Source of the DNA: Coprococcus sp. OM04-5BH
GTDB taxonomy: Bacteria > Bacillota > Clostridia > Lachnospirales > Lachnospiraceae
Length of the DNA: 64,000 nt
Assembly (NCBI RefSeq): GCF_003482105.1
Contig: NZ_QULM01000001.1
Span: 682,001 to 746,000, forward strand
Direction: 5' to 3'
Shown here: positions 50,442 through 60,105 of the stretch, in pieces
Numbering within the stretch: the first letter of the stretch is position 1
Layout of the letters: each line of letters begins with the position of its first letter
Program-made: the position numbers and the translations under genes
The notes under the pieces: generated by a model
Database searches by the model: none
Told to the model about the DNA's origin: nothing
The model's input: only the letters and a program-made list of their open reading frames with translations

Positions 50442-51923
50442 ATGAAAAATGAACAGTTTAGTTCAAGACTTGGTTTTATCCTGGTTTCTGCAGGATGTGC
50501 CATAGGGCTTGGAAATGTATGGAAGTTCCCATACATATGTGGTGAAAACGGTGGCGCGGTATTTATCATTATATACCTCATATGTCTTTTTTTGATAGGA
50601 CTTCCCATACTGATATGTGAGTATTCTGTAGGACGTGGAAGCGGATACAGTCTTATGAAGGCTTACAAAAATCTTGAACCGGAGGGAACTCACTGGCACA
50701 GATCCGGTGTAGCCAGCTTCGTGGGCAATTATGTTCTCATGATGTTCTACACAATGGTGGCAGGCTGGATGATGTATTATGCCTACAAGACTGCCGTGGG
50801 CGAGTTTGTAGGTGCGGATACGGACACAGTTAAGGGAATATTTAACCATATGCTGGGGAATCCGGGAACTATGATATTCTGGACCTTGTTAGTTATAGTG
50901 TTGGCATTTGGTGTATGTGCACTGGGTCTTGAAAATGGTGTGGAGAAGATCACCAAAGTTATAATGCTTCTGCTGATAGTTCTTATGATAGTAATGGCAG
51001 TCCGTTCGGTAACACTTCCCGGAGCCTCAAAGGGACTTGAATTTTATCTGGTTCCTGACTTTAATAAGCTTCACGAGAGAGGAATGGGAAATGTTATATT
51101 TGCAGCACTTACCCATGCATTCTTCACGTTGAGTGTCGGCATCGGTTCCATGGAGATATTCGGAAGCTACCTTTTGAAGGAGAGAAGGCTTACCGGAGAG
51201 GCCATAAGTGTAACGCTGTTAGATACATTTGTAGCCATAACAGCGGGACTTATTATTGTTCCGTCATGTTTTGCTTATAATGTCGAGCCGGACGCAGGCC
51301 CACCACTTCTTTTCATAACTCTGCCAAGTGTATTCAACCATATGGCAGGAGGGAGAATCTGGGGTACATGTTTCTTCGTATTCATGACATTTGCCGCTAT
51401 ATCAACGGTTATTGCGGTATTTGAGAATATAGTTAAGATGACTATTGATGCAAGGGACTGGGAGAGAAAGAAAGCTGTTGCCGTGAACATGATAGGCGTG
51501 GCAGTCCTTTCAATGCCGGCGATCCTTGGATACAATGTGCTTTCAGGAATAAAGCCTTTGGGTGACGGAAGTACCATAATGGATCTTGAGGATTTCCTTG
51601 TTTCATATAATCTGCTTCCGCTGGGATCGCTTATTGCCATTCTGTTCTGTGTAAGGAAGAATGGATGGGGATATGATAACTTCATGAACGAGGTCAATAC
51701 CGGGGAAGGTGTTAGATTTCCGCGGGGACTTAAGTGGTATATGACGTATATAGTGCCGCTCCTTATTGTGGTTGTATATATTAAGGGTTACTATGATTTG
51801 TTTGCCCCTAAGGGTACAAAAGTGCTGGCATTCTGGATGGGTGTGGCTGCTCTGTTCCTGATGGGAGTGTTCGCCGTAATATTTGTGGGGAATAAGAAGA
51901 ATAATGGTGTGAAAGAAATGTAA
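50442..51923 (+). CDS. NSS-family Na+-dependent amino acid transporter
   Basis: A 493-residue transporter of the neurotransmitter:sodium symporter family with 11 or 12 helices. The TM1 signature FSSRLGFILVSAGCAIGLGNVWKFPYI(CGENGG) carries the Na+ and substrate site, and GVEKITKVIMLLLIVLMI and AALTHAFFTLSVGIGSMEIFGSYL are also typical. Bacterial members import Trp, Tyr, Leu or Ala. With the nearby aryl pyruvate oxidoreductase a role in aromatic amino acid uptake is plausible but not shown. Confidence 0.88.
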   Translation: MKNEQFSSRLGFILVSAGCAIGLGNVWKFPYICGENGGAVFIIIYLICLFLIGLPILICEYSVGRGSGYSLMKAYKNLEPEGTHWHRSGVASFVGNYVLMMFYTMVAGWMMYYAYKTAVGEFVGADTDTVKGIFNHMLGNPGTMIFWTLLVIVLAFGVCALGLENGVEKITKVIMLLLIVLMIVMAVRSVTLPGASKGLEFYLVPDFNKLHERGMGNVIFAALTHAFFTLSVGIGSMEIFGSYLLKERRLTGEAISVTLLDTFVAITAGLIIVPSCFAYNVEPDAGPPLLFITLPSVFNHMAGGRIWGTCFFVFMTFAAISTVIAVFENIVKMTIDARDWERKKAVAVNMIGVAVLSMPAILGYNVLSGIKPLGDGSTIMDLEDFLVSYNLLPLGSLIAILFCVRKNGWGYDNFMNEVNTGEGVRFPRGLKWYMTYIVPLLIVVVYIKGYYDLFAPKGTKVLAFWMGVAALFLMGVFAVIFVGNKKNNGVKEM

Positions 51924-52141
51924 ACATGTGAAGCTTCCCCAATAAAGACTGGTCTGATATAGGCGTAGATTTATTTGAAACGGCTTATATATAACAAAAA
52001 ATAAAATAAAAAAGAAAATAGTGGAAAATTTATGAGTTTTCCGCTATTTTTTTGCTTAAAACCGGTATATATGGTTACATGGGAAGCTCAAAACTGTGGC
52101 AGCCTGCGGTGTTTCCGGGCTGGTTTTTCTGCTGCTGTGGA

Positions 52142-52861
52142 CTAATGTCTGGTCCATCCATCAATATCCGCACCTTCTATGGCGGAGAAGATACGTTCCT
52201 TGATCTCCGGCACTGTTGCCCGGAGCTGGTCTATTATGTCCTTGCTTTCCTGACGCTTGGTCACTCCGTCGGCAGGACATGGATTTTTACATACAGGTAA
52301 TTCATTTTTCAGTGCAAATGATCTGACTTCCCCTTCGTAAGCGTAGATGAGAGGACGTATCAGCGTGATCTGTGATTTCTCAAGGAAGGTCACGGGGGAA
52401 AATGTATGTACTCGCCCTTCATATAACAGTGACATTAAGAAGCTGTCTACCACATCATCCTTATGGTGTGCGTAGGCTATTTTATTGCAACCGAGTCTAA
52501 TAGCAGCCTGGTTAAAGGCACCCTTTCTCATTCTTGAACACAGTGAGCATGGATTAGGTTCCTTCCGGTGGTCGAATACGATCTCACCGATCTGAGTATG
52601 CTCCACAAAATACGGAACCTCAAGCCTGTTGCAGTATCTTTCAAGCCCTGAAGTATCAAAATCCTTGAAACCAAGGTCTACGGTTATAGCATAAAGAGAG
52701 AAACTCTTCGGATAGAATTTCTGAAGCTTCGCCAACGCGTACAGCAGGGTAAGGCTGTCCTTTCCGCCGGAGATTCCCACGGCGATGGTGTCTCCTTCTT
52801 CTATCATGTTGTAATCATCAATAGCTCTTCTTGTATATGATAATAATTTCTGTGATTTCAT
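52142..52861 (-). CDS. TtcA-like tRNA thiolation protein (PP-loop ATPase)
   Basis: A 239-residue N-type ATP pyrophosphatase. The start at 52861 (MKSQKLLSYTRRAIDDY) is chosen with AAGGA 11 bases before; a longer frame to 52927 is possible. Motifs are AVGISGGKDSLTLLYAL (PP-loop), PCSLCSRMRKGAF with the CxxC pair, and AYAHHKDDVVDSFLMSL, followed by CKNPCPADG. TtcA-type proteins thiolate cytidine 32 of tRNA using an Fe-S cluster. It is the only minus-strand gene in the 18-62 kb core block. Confidence 0.85.
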   Translation of the reverse strand: MKSQKLLSYTRRAIDDYNMIEEGDTIAVGISGGKDSLTLLYALAKLQKFYPKSFSLYAITVDLGFKDFDTSGLERYCNRLEVPYFVEHTQIGEIVFDHRKEPNPCSLCSRMRKGAFNQAAIRLGCNKIAYAHHKDDVVDSFLMSLLYEGRVHTFSPVTFLEKSQITLIRPLIYAYEGEVRSFALKNELPVCKNPCPADGVTKRQESKDIIDQLRATVPEIKERIFSAIEGADIDGWTRH

Positions 52862-53004
52862 GTGCTGTCCATTCCTTTTTATAAGTTCCATATGATCTTT
52901 ATACGCATGGGTTACAGCGTATTCCATGGCACCTTGCCTGTGCTGCAGTATCCATCATGTATAAATAATATTTCACAATGTGACAGGTGTCAATTATTTG
53001 CAGA

Positions 53005-53051
53005 AATAAGACCAAGACCTGTTGACGTGGGTGGGATTTTAAGCAAAAATA
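53005..53051. repeat. 46-base dispersed repeat, copy 1
   Basis: AATAAGACCAAGACCTGTTG, then ACGTGGGTGGGATTTTAAGC and AAAAATA lie about 93 bases before the AraC gene. A near copy is at 57907-57952 with about eight differences. CCTG/CAGG-type pairing is kept better in the second copy. Confidence 0.7.
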
Positions 53052-53143
53052 GATATAGGATTAAAAATGAAACATTAAAAAGGAAAGCATGTCATTATTT
53101 GGGAAACCGGAATTTTATTCAGTGATTGTATGGGAGGAGAAAT

Positions 53144-53899
53144 ATGCTGAAAAAAGAGTTCGTATATCAGGAATACACGAGAAGAGAAGAAAATATCTTA
53201 AGGGCACCATATAATCCGGAATTGGAATTTTATTCGGTGATAAAGTCCGGCAACATAGAAAAAACAAAAGAACTATGTGGTGTCTCATTTGCAGACAAGA
53301 AAGGACTTGGAAAGCTATCTGAAAATCCCCTCCAAAATCTCAAATATCATTTTGTTATAACCGTTGCTATGCTGGCAAGATATTGCATAGATGGGGGACT
53401 TGATATATCAACGGCATTTTCCGTGAGTGATTTTTATATCATGAAGGCAGACAAAGCGAAAAATATAGCTGAAATAGACACTCTTCATACCAGTGCCTGT
53501 ATTGATTATGCCCAGAGAATGAAGAAGCTCAGAAATAAGAAGATAACATCCCGACCGGTTGCCAGATGCGTAGATTATATTGCAGATCACCTTCATTGTA
53601 AGATATCCCTTGGTGAATTAGCAGATTATGTAGATTTAAATCCATCATACCTTTCACGATTGTTTAAAAAGGAAACAGGCAGTACTATCAGTGAGTATAT
53701 AATGAGGACAAAGATTGAAACGGCTGGGAACATGCTGATATATTCGGAATACACTTCGACAGAGATAGCTTCAATACTGGCGTTTTCTGATCAGAGTTAT
53801 TTCACAGAGATGTTCCATAAGTACATGGGAGTTACGCCCAAAAAGTATCAGTCGATGCACTTGAGAGAAATTGAGATGGGCAAAGAAGGGAAAAAGTGA
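53144..53899 (+). CDS. AraC-family transcriptional regulator
   Basis: A 251-residue regulator; ATG 53144 behind GGAGGAGAA is preferred. The C-terminal double helix-turn-helix is clear: RCVDYIADHLHCKISLGELADYVDLNPSYLSRLFKKETG, then MLIYSEYTSTEIASILAFSDQSYFTEMFHKYMGVTPKKYQ. The N-terminal 150 residues are helical and have no sugar-binding cupin, as in the regulators common in Lachnospiraceae. It sits 215 bases before the GH16 glucanase gene and probably controls it. Confidence 0.86.
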   Translation: MLKKEFVYQEYTRREENILRAPYNPELEFYSVIKSGNIEKTKELCGVSFADKKGLGKLSENPLQNLKYHFVITVAMLARYCIDGGLDISTAFSVSDFYIMKADKAKNIAEIDTLHTSACIDYAQRMKKLRNKKITSRPVARCVDYIADHLHCKISLGELADYVDLNPSYLSRLFKKETGSTISEYIMRTKIETAGNMLIYSEYTSTEIASILAFSDQSYFTEMFHKYMGVTPKKYQSMHLREIEMGKEGKK

Positions 53900-54113
53900 C
53901 TTCTTTTGTGTGCAAAGTGCACAAAACATAAAGAAGAAAAGACGATATAAAGTAAATTAGCACAAATAGGTAAAAAATGCCATAAAAAAATCAATCTTTT
54001 GCCATAATATTAATTTTTTATCTGATATAAATGATACATAGGGTTAAGAACATGCTCATAAATAACAATTTATTAATGGGCGGAATTATGTATTATAAGA
54101 GAGGAGAAAAAGT

Positions 54114-57100
54114 ATGGTAAAAGGAAAAAAGTATCTTGCATTATTCCTGGCTGCGGGTCTGGTTATAACTGCAATGCCATTAGGAACTACCCATGCAACA
54201 GGAATCATCGACAATGATCCTGTAACAACAGTTAACAGCGAAGACGTGGTAGATCCGTCAACAGACCTTAGTTATGAGGGCTATAAGGAAGTCTGGGGTG
54301 ACGAATTTGATGGAACAGAATTAAACAGAGATGTGTGGAATGTTGAAACACATGAGAAGGGATGGGTTAATTCAGAACTTCAGGCATATGTGGATAATGA
54401 TGAGGTATTACAGGTAAAGGATGGCTACCTTAACATTAATCCGGTTAAGACGGTAGAACATAGCAGCGAGGCGGCTGCAATCGTTAAGAATGCTGATTTC
54501 TCGTCAGGAAAAGATGACTGGGTGGAGACAATAGCAGACTGGGGTGATCCTTATCATACGGTTGCATCGAGCACAGTTGTTGACAATGGAATAAAGTATA
54601 CAATCACAGATCCGGGTGATGAAGATTGGCATGTGCAGTTAAAGCAGGATAATTTAAATCTTAAAGAAGGACATACATACAAGGTTGCATATAATGTGAC
54701 ATCCACAGCAGCAAGGCAGATAAAGTCAGGAGTACAGAGCGCAGCCTATACATGGTATGGCGGAGCGGATCCTGTACTTGAGGCAAATGTAGTAACTCCG
54801 GTTGAGTATGAATTTACAATGGAGGCAGACGATGATACAGCAACTGTTTACTTTTCATTAGGAAAGATTGCTGATGTTGAAACACCTGCTTCTGATATTA
54901 CAATTACAGATATTACATTTACAGATCTGTCAGATGATGGTGAAGGCGAAGATGTGGTGAATTATACATCAGGTCGTATAAGCACCCAGAATAAGCAGAC
55001 ATTTACTTATGGTCTCTTTGAGTGCAGGGCAAAGGTTCCTGCAGGTAAGGGATATCTTCCTGCATTCTGGCTTATGGCAAATGATGAGAATGTGTATGGT
55101 CAGTGGCCAAGATGTGGCGAGATTGACTGTATGGAGGTCATGGGACAGGATCCTGATAAATTATACGGAACTATCCACTATGGTAATCCTCATGCTGAAA
55201 GCCAGGGAACGTATGAGATAACAGATGGTGCTTCATTTGCAGACGAGTTCCATACATTTGCATGTGAATGGCTTCCGGGAAAGATAAACTGGTATGTGGA
55301 TGGCAAATTATACCATACAGAAAGCAACTGGCATTCAACAACAGTTGGCCAGGGAACACTTACATATCCTGCACCATTTGATCAGCCTTTTTATATTATC
55401 TTAAATCTTGCAGTAGGTGGAAGCTGGGTTGGAAATCCTGATGACACAACAAACTTTGATAATAATCCATATGTGATTGATTATGTGAAGGTTTATCAGA
55501 AGGACAGCTATGATGAGAATGTGCAGAAGCCGGAGAATAATGTGGAACTTCGTGATCCGGATGTGACAGGAAACTATGTTAATAATGGGGATTTTTCAGT
55601 GGAAGAAGATCTTACAGATGATACAGACTGGAAGTTCCTTACTGCGCTTGGTGGTGAGGCAGCAGCAACAATTTCTGGCAATGAGATTAACATTGATACA
55701 ACAAATGAGGGAACTGTTGATTACAGTGTACAGCTTGTGCAGGCTGGTGTGCCATTACTTAAGGGCGCAACATACAAAGTTTCATTTGATGCATGCGCAG
55801 CAGAAGCCAGAACAATGCATGTTGATATAAAGGCACCTGATCACGGATATATTAATTACATGAACGGAACCGGTGCAGAGGTTGCTCTTGATACAGAGTA
55901 TAATCATTATGAGTATGAATTTAAGATGAAGTCTGATTCAGATGCAAATGGACGTCTTGAGTATAATATTGGAGCGGCAGGTTCAAATGCACAGATCAAG
56001 CTTAAGAACGTGCGTATTGAGAAGATTGCTGATCCTGATCCTAATGAGAAGGAAGAGAAGACAGTCCTTGCAAATGGTAACTATGTCTATAATGGTGGTT
56101 TCCAGGAAGGAACAGGACATTTAGGATATTGGGATATAGCCAAGTCAGAAGGTTCAAGTGTAAGTGTAACAGATTATAAGGATGGCAGAAGATTTAAGGC
56201 GGTAATTCCTGAGGCGGCTTCTGAGTATGTGTTCCTTTCACAGGACGACATGACATTTAATGAAGGAACTCCATATCTCTTCAGCTTTGACCTTGAGGCG
56301 GATACAGATACTACAGTAAAGGCCGTTATTGCCGGTGTAGAGTGTGAAGCAGAGGTTGTTAAGGGTGATAAGAAGACTTATAGATTTGAGATACCACCAA
56401 CAACAGAATTCAGTGACAAGTCTGTGTCATTCACATTCGATGCTGCAGGTACATATTATCTTGACAATGTAAAGATGGTAGAGAATGCCATGATCAAGAA
56501 TGGCTCATTTAACGATGGCGAAACAGGATATACAATCTATATTGATTCATCAGCCAAGGCAAGCCATGTTGTAGATAGCATAAAGGAAGATAATGCACTG
56601 AGTCTTACAATCGATAAGACCGGTGATGCAGATTGGAAGATTCAGGTTAAGCAGGAAGATGTTAAACTTGAAGCAGGTAAGACATACAGACTTAAGTTAA
56701 AGGCCAAGTCATCTGTTGACCGTGATATCCGTGTAGTAATGCAGGGCGGAGAAAAGCTTGGATGGCCAGTATACTCAAATGACAATGTAATATCACTTAC
56801 AAGTGAGTATACAGAGATTGAAGATGTATTTACAATGAATGAAGATACAGATCCTGCCGCATTTTTAAGTATCTGTTTAGGTAAGGTTGACAGAGAGATC
56901 ACAGATCAGCATGTAGTATGCATTGATGATATTTCTCTTGAGGAAGTAAAGGCTGAAAAGGAAATTCCGGAGTATGAGGTTCCGGAAAACCAGACTATAC
57001 ATTGCGGACAGACCCTTGCTGATATTACTCTTCCGGAGGGCTTTAGCTTTGAGGAGCCAGGACTTGAGCTTGCACCTGGTATAAGCAAGGTGACACTTAA

Positions 57101-57782
57101 GTACACACCGGCAGATACAGATAAGTATGAAATTGTTACAGGAATAGAAATAACAATTACAGTAGAACATGATTACAAGGATGGCGTATGTGTATGTGGA
57201 GACATTGCTGATGGATTTGCCAAGGTAAATGGCAAGTGGGGCTTCTATAAGGATCAGAAGATAGTTTCAAATTACACAGGTGTAGTTAAGGGAGTTATTG
57301 ATGGTAAGTCAAACTGGTACTATGTAAAGAATGGAGTATACACCAAGGCAAGTGGTATTACCAAGAGGGTGGATGGTAAAGGAAACTGGTACTATGTGAA
57401 GAATGGAGTATACACCAAGGCAAGTGGTATTGCCAAGAAGGTAGATGGCACAGGAAACTGGTACTATGTGAAGAATGGCGTGCTCACCAGAACTAACGGT
57501 ATTACTAAGAAGGCAGACGGTTCAAGTGCAACCTGGTTCTATGTAAAGAATGGAGTGTTCACAAAGGCTACAGGTATTGCCAAGAAGGCAGATGGTTCAG
57601 GTGCAACCTGGTATTATGTGAAGAACGGAGCGTATACCAAGGATACATGTATTGCCAAGAAGGCAGATGGTTCAAGTAAAACTCAGTATTATGTGAAGAC
57701 CGGTTCATGGGCAAATAAATTCACAGGTACAATTAAGATTGGCAAAAAGAACTATAAGATAGTTAATGGTGTTGTGAAGTAA
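54114..57782 (+). CDS. secreted multi-domain GH16 beta-glucanase
   Basis: A 1222-residue exported enzyme with ribosome site AGAGAGGAG and a signal peptide (1 to about 29). GH16 begins at about 55 (EVWGDEFDGTELNRDVW), is interrupted at about 118-282 by a CBM4_9-like module (VKNADFSSGKDDWVETIADW ... ITDITFTDLSDDG), then resumes (YTSGRISTQNKQTFTYGLFE) with the catalytic motif GEIDCMEVMG (Glu336, Asp338, Glu341). Three more CenC-like carbohydrate-binding modules follow (about 487-645, 655-790, 795-945), an Ig-like segment (955-1020), and six cell-wall-binding-like repeats built on NWYYVKNGVYTKASGI (1028-1222). It should cleave beta-1,3/1,4-glucans at the cell surface. Confidence 0.9.
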   Translation: MVKGKKYLALFLAAGLVITAMPLGTTHATGIIDNDPVTTVNSEDVVDPSTDLSYEGYKEVWGDEFDGTELNRDVWNVETHEKGWVNSELQAYVDNDEVLQVKDGYLNINPVKTVEHSSEAAAIVKNADFSSGKDDWVETIADWGDPYHTVASSTVVDNGIKYTITDPGDEDWHVQLKQDNLNLKEGHTYKVAYNVTSTAARQIKSGVQSAAYTWYGGADPVLEANVVTPVEYEFTMEADDDTATVYFSLGKIADVETPASDITITDITFTDLSDDGEGEDVVNYTSGRISTQNKQTFTYGLFECRAKVPAGKGYLPAFWLMANDENVYGQWPRCGEIDCMEVMGQDPDKLYGTIHYGNPHAESQGTYEITDGASFADEFHTFACEWLPGKINWYVDGKLYHTESNWHSTTVGQGTLTYPAPFDQPFYIILNLAVGGSWVGNPDDTTNFDNNPYVIDYVKVYQKDSYDENVQKPENNVELRDPDVTGNYVNNGDFSVEEDLTDDTDWKFLTALGGEAAATISGNEINIDTTNEGTVDYSVQLVQAGVPLLKGATYKVSFDACAAEARTMHVDIKAPDHGYINYMNGTGAEVALDTEYNHYEYEFKMKSDSDANGRLEYNIGAAGSNAQIKLKNVRIEKIADPDPNEKEEKTVLANGNYVYNGGFQEGTGHLGYWDIAKSEGSSVSVTDYKDGRRFKAVIPEAASEYVFLSQDDMTFNEGTPYLFSFDLEADTDTTVKAVIAGVECEAEVVKGDKKTYRFEIPPTTEFSDKSVSFTFDAAGTYYLDNVKMVENAMIKNGSFNDGETGYTIYIDSSAKASHVVDSIKEDNALSLTIDKTGDADWKIQVKQEDVKLEAGKTYRLKLKAKSSVDRDIRVVMQGGEKLGWPVYSNDNVISLTSEYTEIEDVFTMNEDTDPAAFLSICLGKVDREITDQHVVCIDDISLEEVKAEKEIPEYEVPENQTIHCGQTLADITLPEGFSFEEPGLELAPGISKVTLKYTPADTDKYEIVTGIEITITVEHDYKDGVCVCGDIADGFAKVNGKWGFYKDQKIVSNYTGVVKGVIDGKSNWYYVKNGVYTKASGITKRVDGKGNWYYVKNGVYTKASGIAKKVDGTGNWYYVKNGVLTRTNGITKKADGSSATWFYVKNGVFTKATGIAKKADGSGATWYYVKNGAYTKDTCIAKKADGSSKTQYYVKTGSWANKFTGTIKIGKKNYKIVNGVVK

Positions 57783-57834
57783 TACCTTAAATAAGCTGAT
57801 GAAGTTACATTAAAGCAATAATATAAATGAAAGG

Positions 57835-57870
57835 GAAGCGGTCTCTTGAAGAGGTCGCTTCTCTTTTTTG
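57835..57870 (+). terminator. terminator after glucanase gene
   Basis: GAAGCGGTCTCT pairs with AGAGGTCGCTTC through two G-U pairs, with a short TGA loop, followed by TCTTTTTTG. It lies about 50 bases after the stop codon. Confidence 0.85.
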
Positions 57871-57906
57871 TTCATCGAGCTGGCAGTCTAGATGACAATT
57901 ATAAAA

Positions 57907-57952
57907 AATAAGATCAAGACCTGTTGACGCAGGTGGGATTTTAGGGGAAAAT
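57907..57952. repeat. 46-base dispersed repeat, copy 2
   Basis: AATAAGATCAAGACCTGTTG, ACGCAGGTGGGATTTTAGGG and GAAAATA match the element at 53005. CCTG-TTGACG-CAGG can form a small hairpin. It lies about 100 bases upstream of the next gene, the same distance as copy 1 from the AraC gene. Confidence 0.7.
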
Positions 57953-58052
57953 AAACATAATTGAGGACGACACAGGATGATATAACCAAGAGCAAAGCAA
58001 GTAATACCAAAGCTGACAATGGCTATAAAAAGATGATCAGGAGGAACATGGA

Positions 58053-58235
58053 ATGGAATACAGAAGATTTGCAAATAAAATAGTGGCGAGGATTGACAAG
58101 GGGGAGGTGTTTGGCGGTCACCTGAACAAAGCCATTGTAAGTGCAGTTTGTGAGATGGTAATAGACGTGATAGAAGGAACCGTCGACAGGATTTATGACG
58201 AGGAAATCGGCTTGAATGTATTCAGTTTTTCATAG
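58053..58235 (+). CDS. small hypothetical protein
   Basis: A 60-residue protein, MEYRRFANKIVARIDKGEVF and on, with ribosome site AGGAGGA seven bases before the start. It is predicted to be mostly helical, with a central AIVSAVCEMVIDVIEG amphipathic segment. A DNA-binding or PPC-like start cannot be excluded (VARIDKGEVFGGHL resembles a short conserved element). Function unknown. It precedes an esterase gene by 35 bases. Confidence 0.5.
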   Translation: MEYRRFANKIVARIDKGEVFGGHLNKAIVSAVCEMVIDVIEGTVDRIYDEEIGLNVFSFS

Positions 58236-58270
58236 GATTGTATACTAAAAATATAATCTGAAAGTAGAAT

Positions 58271-58978
58271 TTGAAAAGACAAGTCGTTGATATAATGCAG
58301 GGGGAGCATATGTTTTGTGAAGCAGACTATAGATTGAATATATTGACAAATGAAGACGCAGCCCAGGTTGTGTTGTATATTTCAAACACCTGTCTGTCGG
58401 ATGAAGCACAGAATGTTTACAGGCAGGTGTGCCGCATGTCAGATGTGAAGTTTGATTTCTGCGAGCTTCTTGTGAAGGATTGGGATAGCTGGCTCACTCC
58501 ATGGAGTGCTGACGCGGGTATGAAGGACAGGAAATTTGCAGGAAAAGGGAGAGAATTACTGGACGATATCCGGGAGAAGATACTTCCGGAGATAAAGCAT
58601 CACTTTCCAAATCACAGGCAGCTATATATTGCCGGGTATTCCCTGGCAGGATTATTTTCCCTTTGGGCACTATATGAAAGCGGATTGTTTGACGGAGCAG
58701 TGAGCTGTTCCGGTTCCCTGTGGTATCCGGGGGTTGAGGAATATCTGCAGCAGACAGAATTGAACCAGAAGGTAGATGTGTATTTAAGCCTTGGGAAGAA
58801 GGAGCCGAAAACTGCCAATCACCTTATGAAGAGAGTTGGGGAGATCACGGAGGCAGAGTACGAGAAGCTGCGGAGTGATATAAATGTGGGCAATGTTATA
58901 TTTGAATGGAATGACGGAGGACATTTTGCAAATGTGGTGGAGCGTATGGCGATGGGAATACGATGGATCATTTCCTGA
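58271..58978 (+). CDS. alpha/beta-hydrolase esterase
   Basis: A 235-residue hydrolase of the putative-esterase type. The start is uncertain: TTG 58271, ATG 58295 or ATG 58310 are possible. The nucleophile elbow is IAGYSLAGLFSLWALYESG (GxSxxG), and the His lies in WNDGGHFANVVERM; an Asp-containing KDWDSWLTPWSAD segment precedes. It resembles enzymes annotated as feruloyl or siderophore esterases, but no substrate can be named. It has no signal peptide, so it acts in the cytosol. Confidence 0.75.
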   Translation: MKRQVVDIMQGEHMFCEADYRLNILTNEDAAQVVLYISNTCLSDEAQNVYRQVCRMSDVKFDFCELLVKDWDSWLTPWSADAGMKDRKFAGKGRELLDDIREKILPEIKHHFPNHRQLYIAGYSLAGLFSLWALYESGLFDGAVSCSGSLWYPGVEEYLQQTELNQKVDVYLSLGKKEPKTANHLMKRVGEITEAEYEKLRSDINVGNVIFEWNDGGHFANVVERMAMGIRWIIS

Positions 58979-59030
58979 CCGGATCACGAAGGAAAATGCC
59001 CGTATCACATACAGGTGAAAGGAGCTTACT

Positions 59031-59744
59031 ATGGAGAAGTTCATACCTCAGTTAAAGACAGACAAGGAATTTACAAATAAAATAATCAGGAAATATCATT
59101 TTGGAGGGGAAAATACAGGTAAGGTTGCAAGCTTATGTGATATATCCCTGCCCCTGGTTTCCTCGGCCTGTTATTATGTATGGAAAAAGGCAGACACCGA
59201 AATCACATATGATGAATACGCTGTATGTCTTGTGACATTGGGGACAGCCTTTGACAAACTGGTTGACCTCTATGCAGAGAACAACTGCCTCCTGGAGGCA
59301 TACATGCTGGACTGCATAGGGCTTGAATTTATGACCCGGAGCTATGAACAACTGGTTAAACATATCCAGACAAAATACTGCAAATGGGGCACAAAGCTTG
59401 ACTTCCTTGGAGACACCTATCCTGTAGATATGATGGCAAGGCTTATGGAGAACTTCACCGGTACAGGCGTTTTGATAAATGATGAAATGATGTTAAAGCC
59501 ACTTAAGAGCGTGCTGTTCCTGCTTCCGGTGTCAGATCAGGAACAGAAGGCAGACGCGTGCCGTATATGTACAAATTGTGGGAATGTCAACTGTATGTTC
59601 CGGGAGGCTTCCGGTTCGAACAGGCAGCATGATATATCAAAGCTCAGCGGTATATCGAGGATAAGCAGTTTGCCAAAAAATAATGGTATGCCGGGTGGCT
59701 CCTATGGTATCAGGCAGATATTTAAAAATGAAAGTGTCAAATAA
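59031..59744 (+). CDS. MetH-activation-domain-like protein
   Basis: A 237-residue protein with GAAAGGAGC before the start. The segment AENNCLLEAYMLDCIGLEFM, then LGDTYPVDMMARLMENFTGTGVLINDEMMLKPLKSVLFLLPVS follows the layout of stand-alone vitamin B12-dependent methionine synthase activation domains (a dimer of the AdoMet-binding fold), and CRICTNCGNVNCMFRE near residue 185 matches their Cys-rich tail. The core motif is altered from the usual S-x-G-Y-x-D-x-P to LGDTYPVD. A cobalamin adenosyltransferase lies two genes downstream, which fits a corrinoid-linked role. Family assignment is from memory. Confidence 0.55.
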   Translation: MEKFIPQLKTDKEFTNKIIRKYHFGGENTGKVASLCDISLPLVSSACYYVWKKADTEITYDEYAVCLVTLGTAFDKLVDLYAENNCLLEAYMLDCIGLEFMTRSYEQLVKHIQTKYCKWGTKLDFLGDTYPVDMMARLMENFTGTGVLINDEMMLKPLKSVLFLLPVSDQEQKADACRICTNCGNVNCMFREASGSNRQHDISKLSGISRISSLPKNNGMPGGSYGIRQIFKNESVK

Positions 59745-59773
59745 ATCTATAAATAATACGGAGGAAGATTGCA

Positions 59774-60013
59774 ATGATAATGATTTTATTGGCGGCTGCT
59801 TTAGTTGCCTATGTGATCCTGCTGATCCTGAGGAGAAGGAACAAAGACAATAAGGTCATCGCAGGAACAGTGCAGATAGTTCAGGGAATATTGTGGATAC
59901 TGATCGTAATAGACGGATGGTCAGAAAGTCATATGTTTACTAAGATCGCATGTATAATAATTGCTGTGCTGTCATTTGCAGCAGGTATAGGAGCATTTCT
60001 GAAACGCAAATAA
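59774..60013 (+). CDS. small two-helix membrane protein
   Basis: A 79-residue protein with ribosome site CGGAGGAAG. It has an N-terminal helix (MIMILLAAALVAYVILLIL), a short RRRNKDNKV loop, then two more hydrophobic stretches (GTVQIVQGILWILIVIDGW and IACIIIAVLSFAAGIGAFL), so two or three membrane spans. No domain recognised. It stands between the MetH-activation-like gene (30-base gap) and cobO (about 90 bases). Confidence 0.6.
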   Translation: MIMILLAAALVAYVILLILRRRNKDNKVIAGTVQIVQGILWILIVIDGWSESHMFTKIACIIIAVLSFAAGIGAFLKRK

Positions 60014-60105
60014 TTTTGTGGTGTGTGAGCCTTTAAGTAATATGTAGCAAAATTTTGGTGGAGAAGATTGGTGTGAATTGCATTTTGTAAGGAGAGTTAG
60101 TGACG

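Noticed and set aside
49840..51923. The TIGR01440 and NSS genes as part of the NAD operon
   Set aside because: They are close to niaR, but nothing in sequence ties them to niacin, and no shared operator was found; they are left as possible read-through neighbours.
57280..57730. Regularly spaced near-identical DNA segments, CRISPR-like at first sight
   Set aside because: They are in-frame codons for the wall-binding-like protein repeats at the end of the GH16 enzyme, about 80 bases each, with no spacer-repeat alternation.
60014..60105. Cobalamin riboswitch before cobO
   Set aside because: The gap is only about 90 bases and has no B12-box-like sequence or suitable stems.
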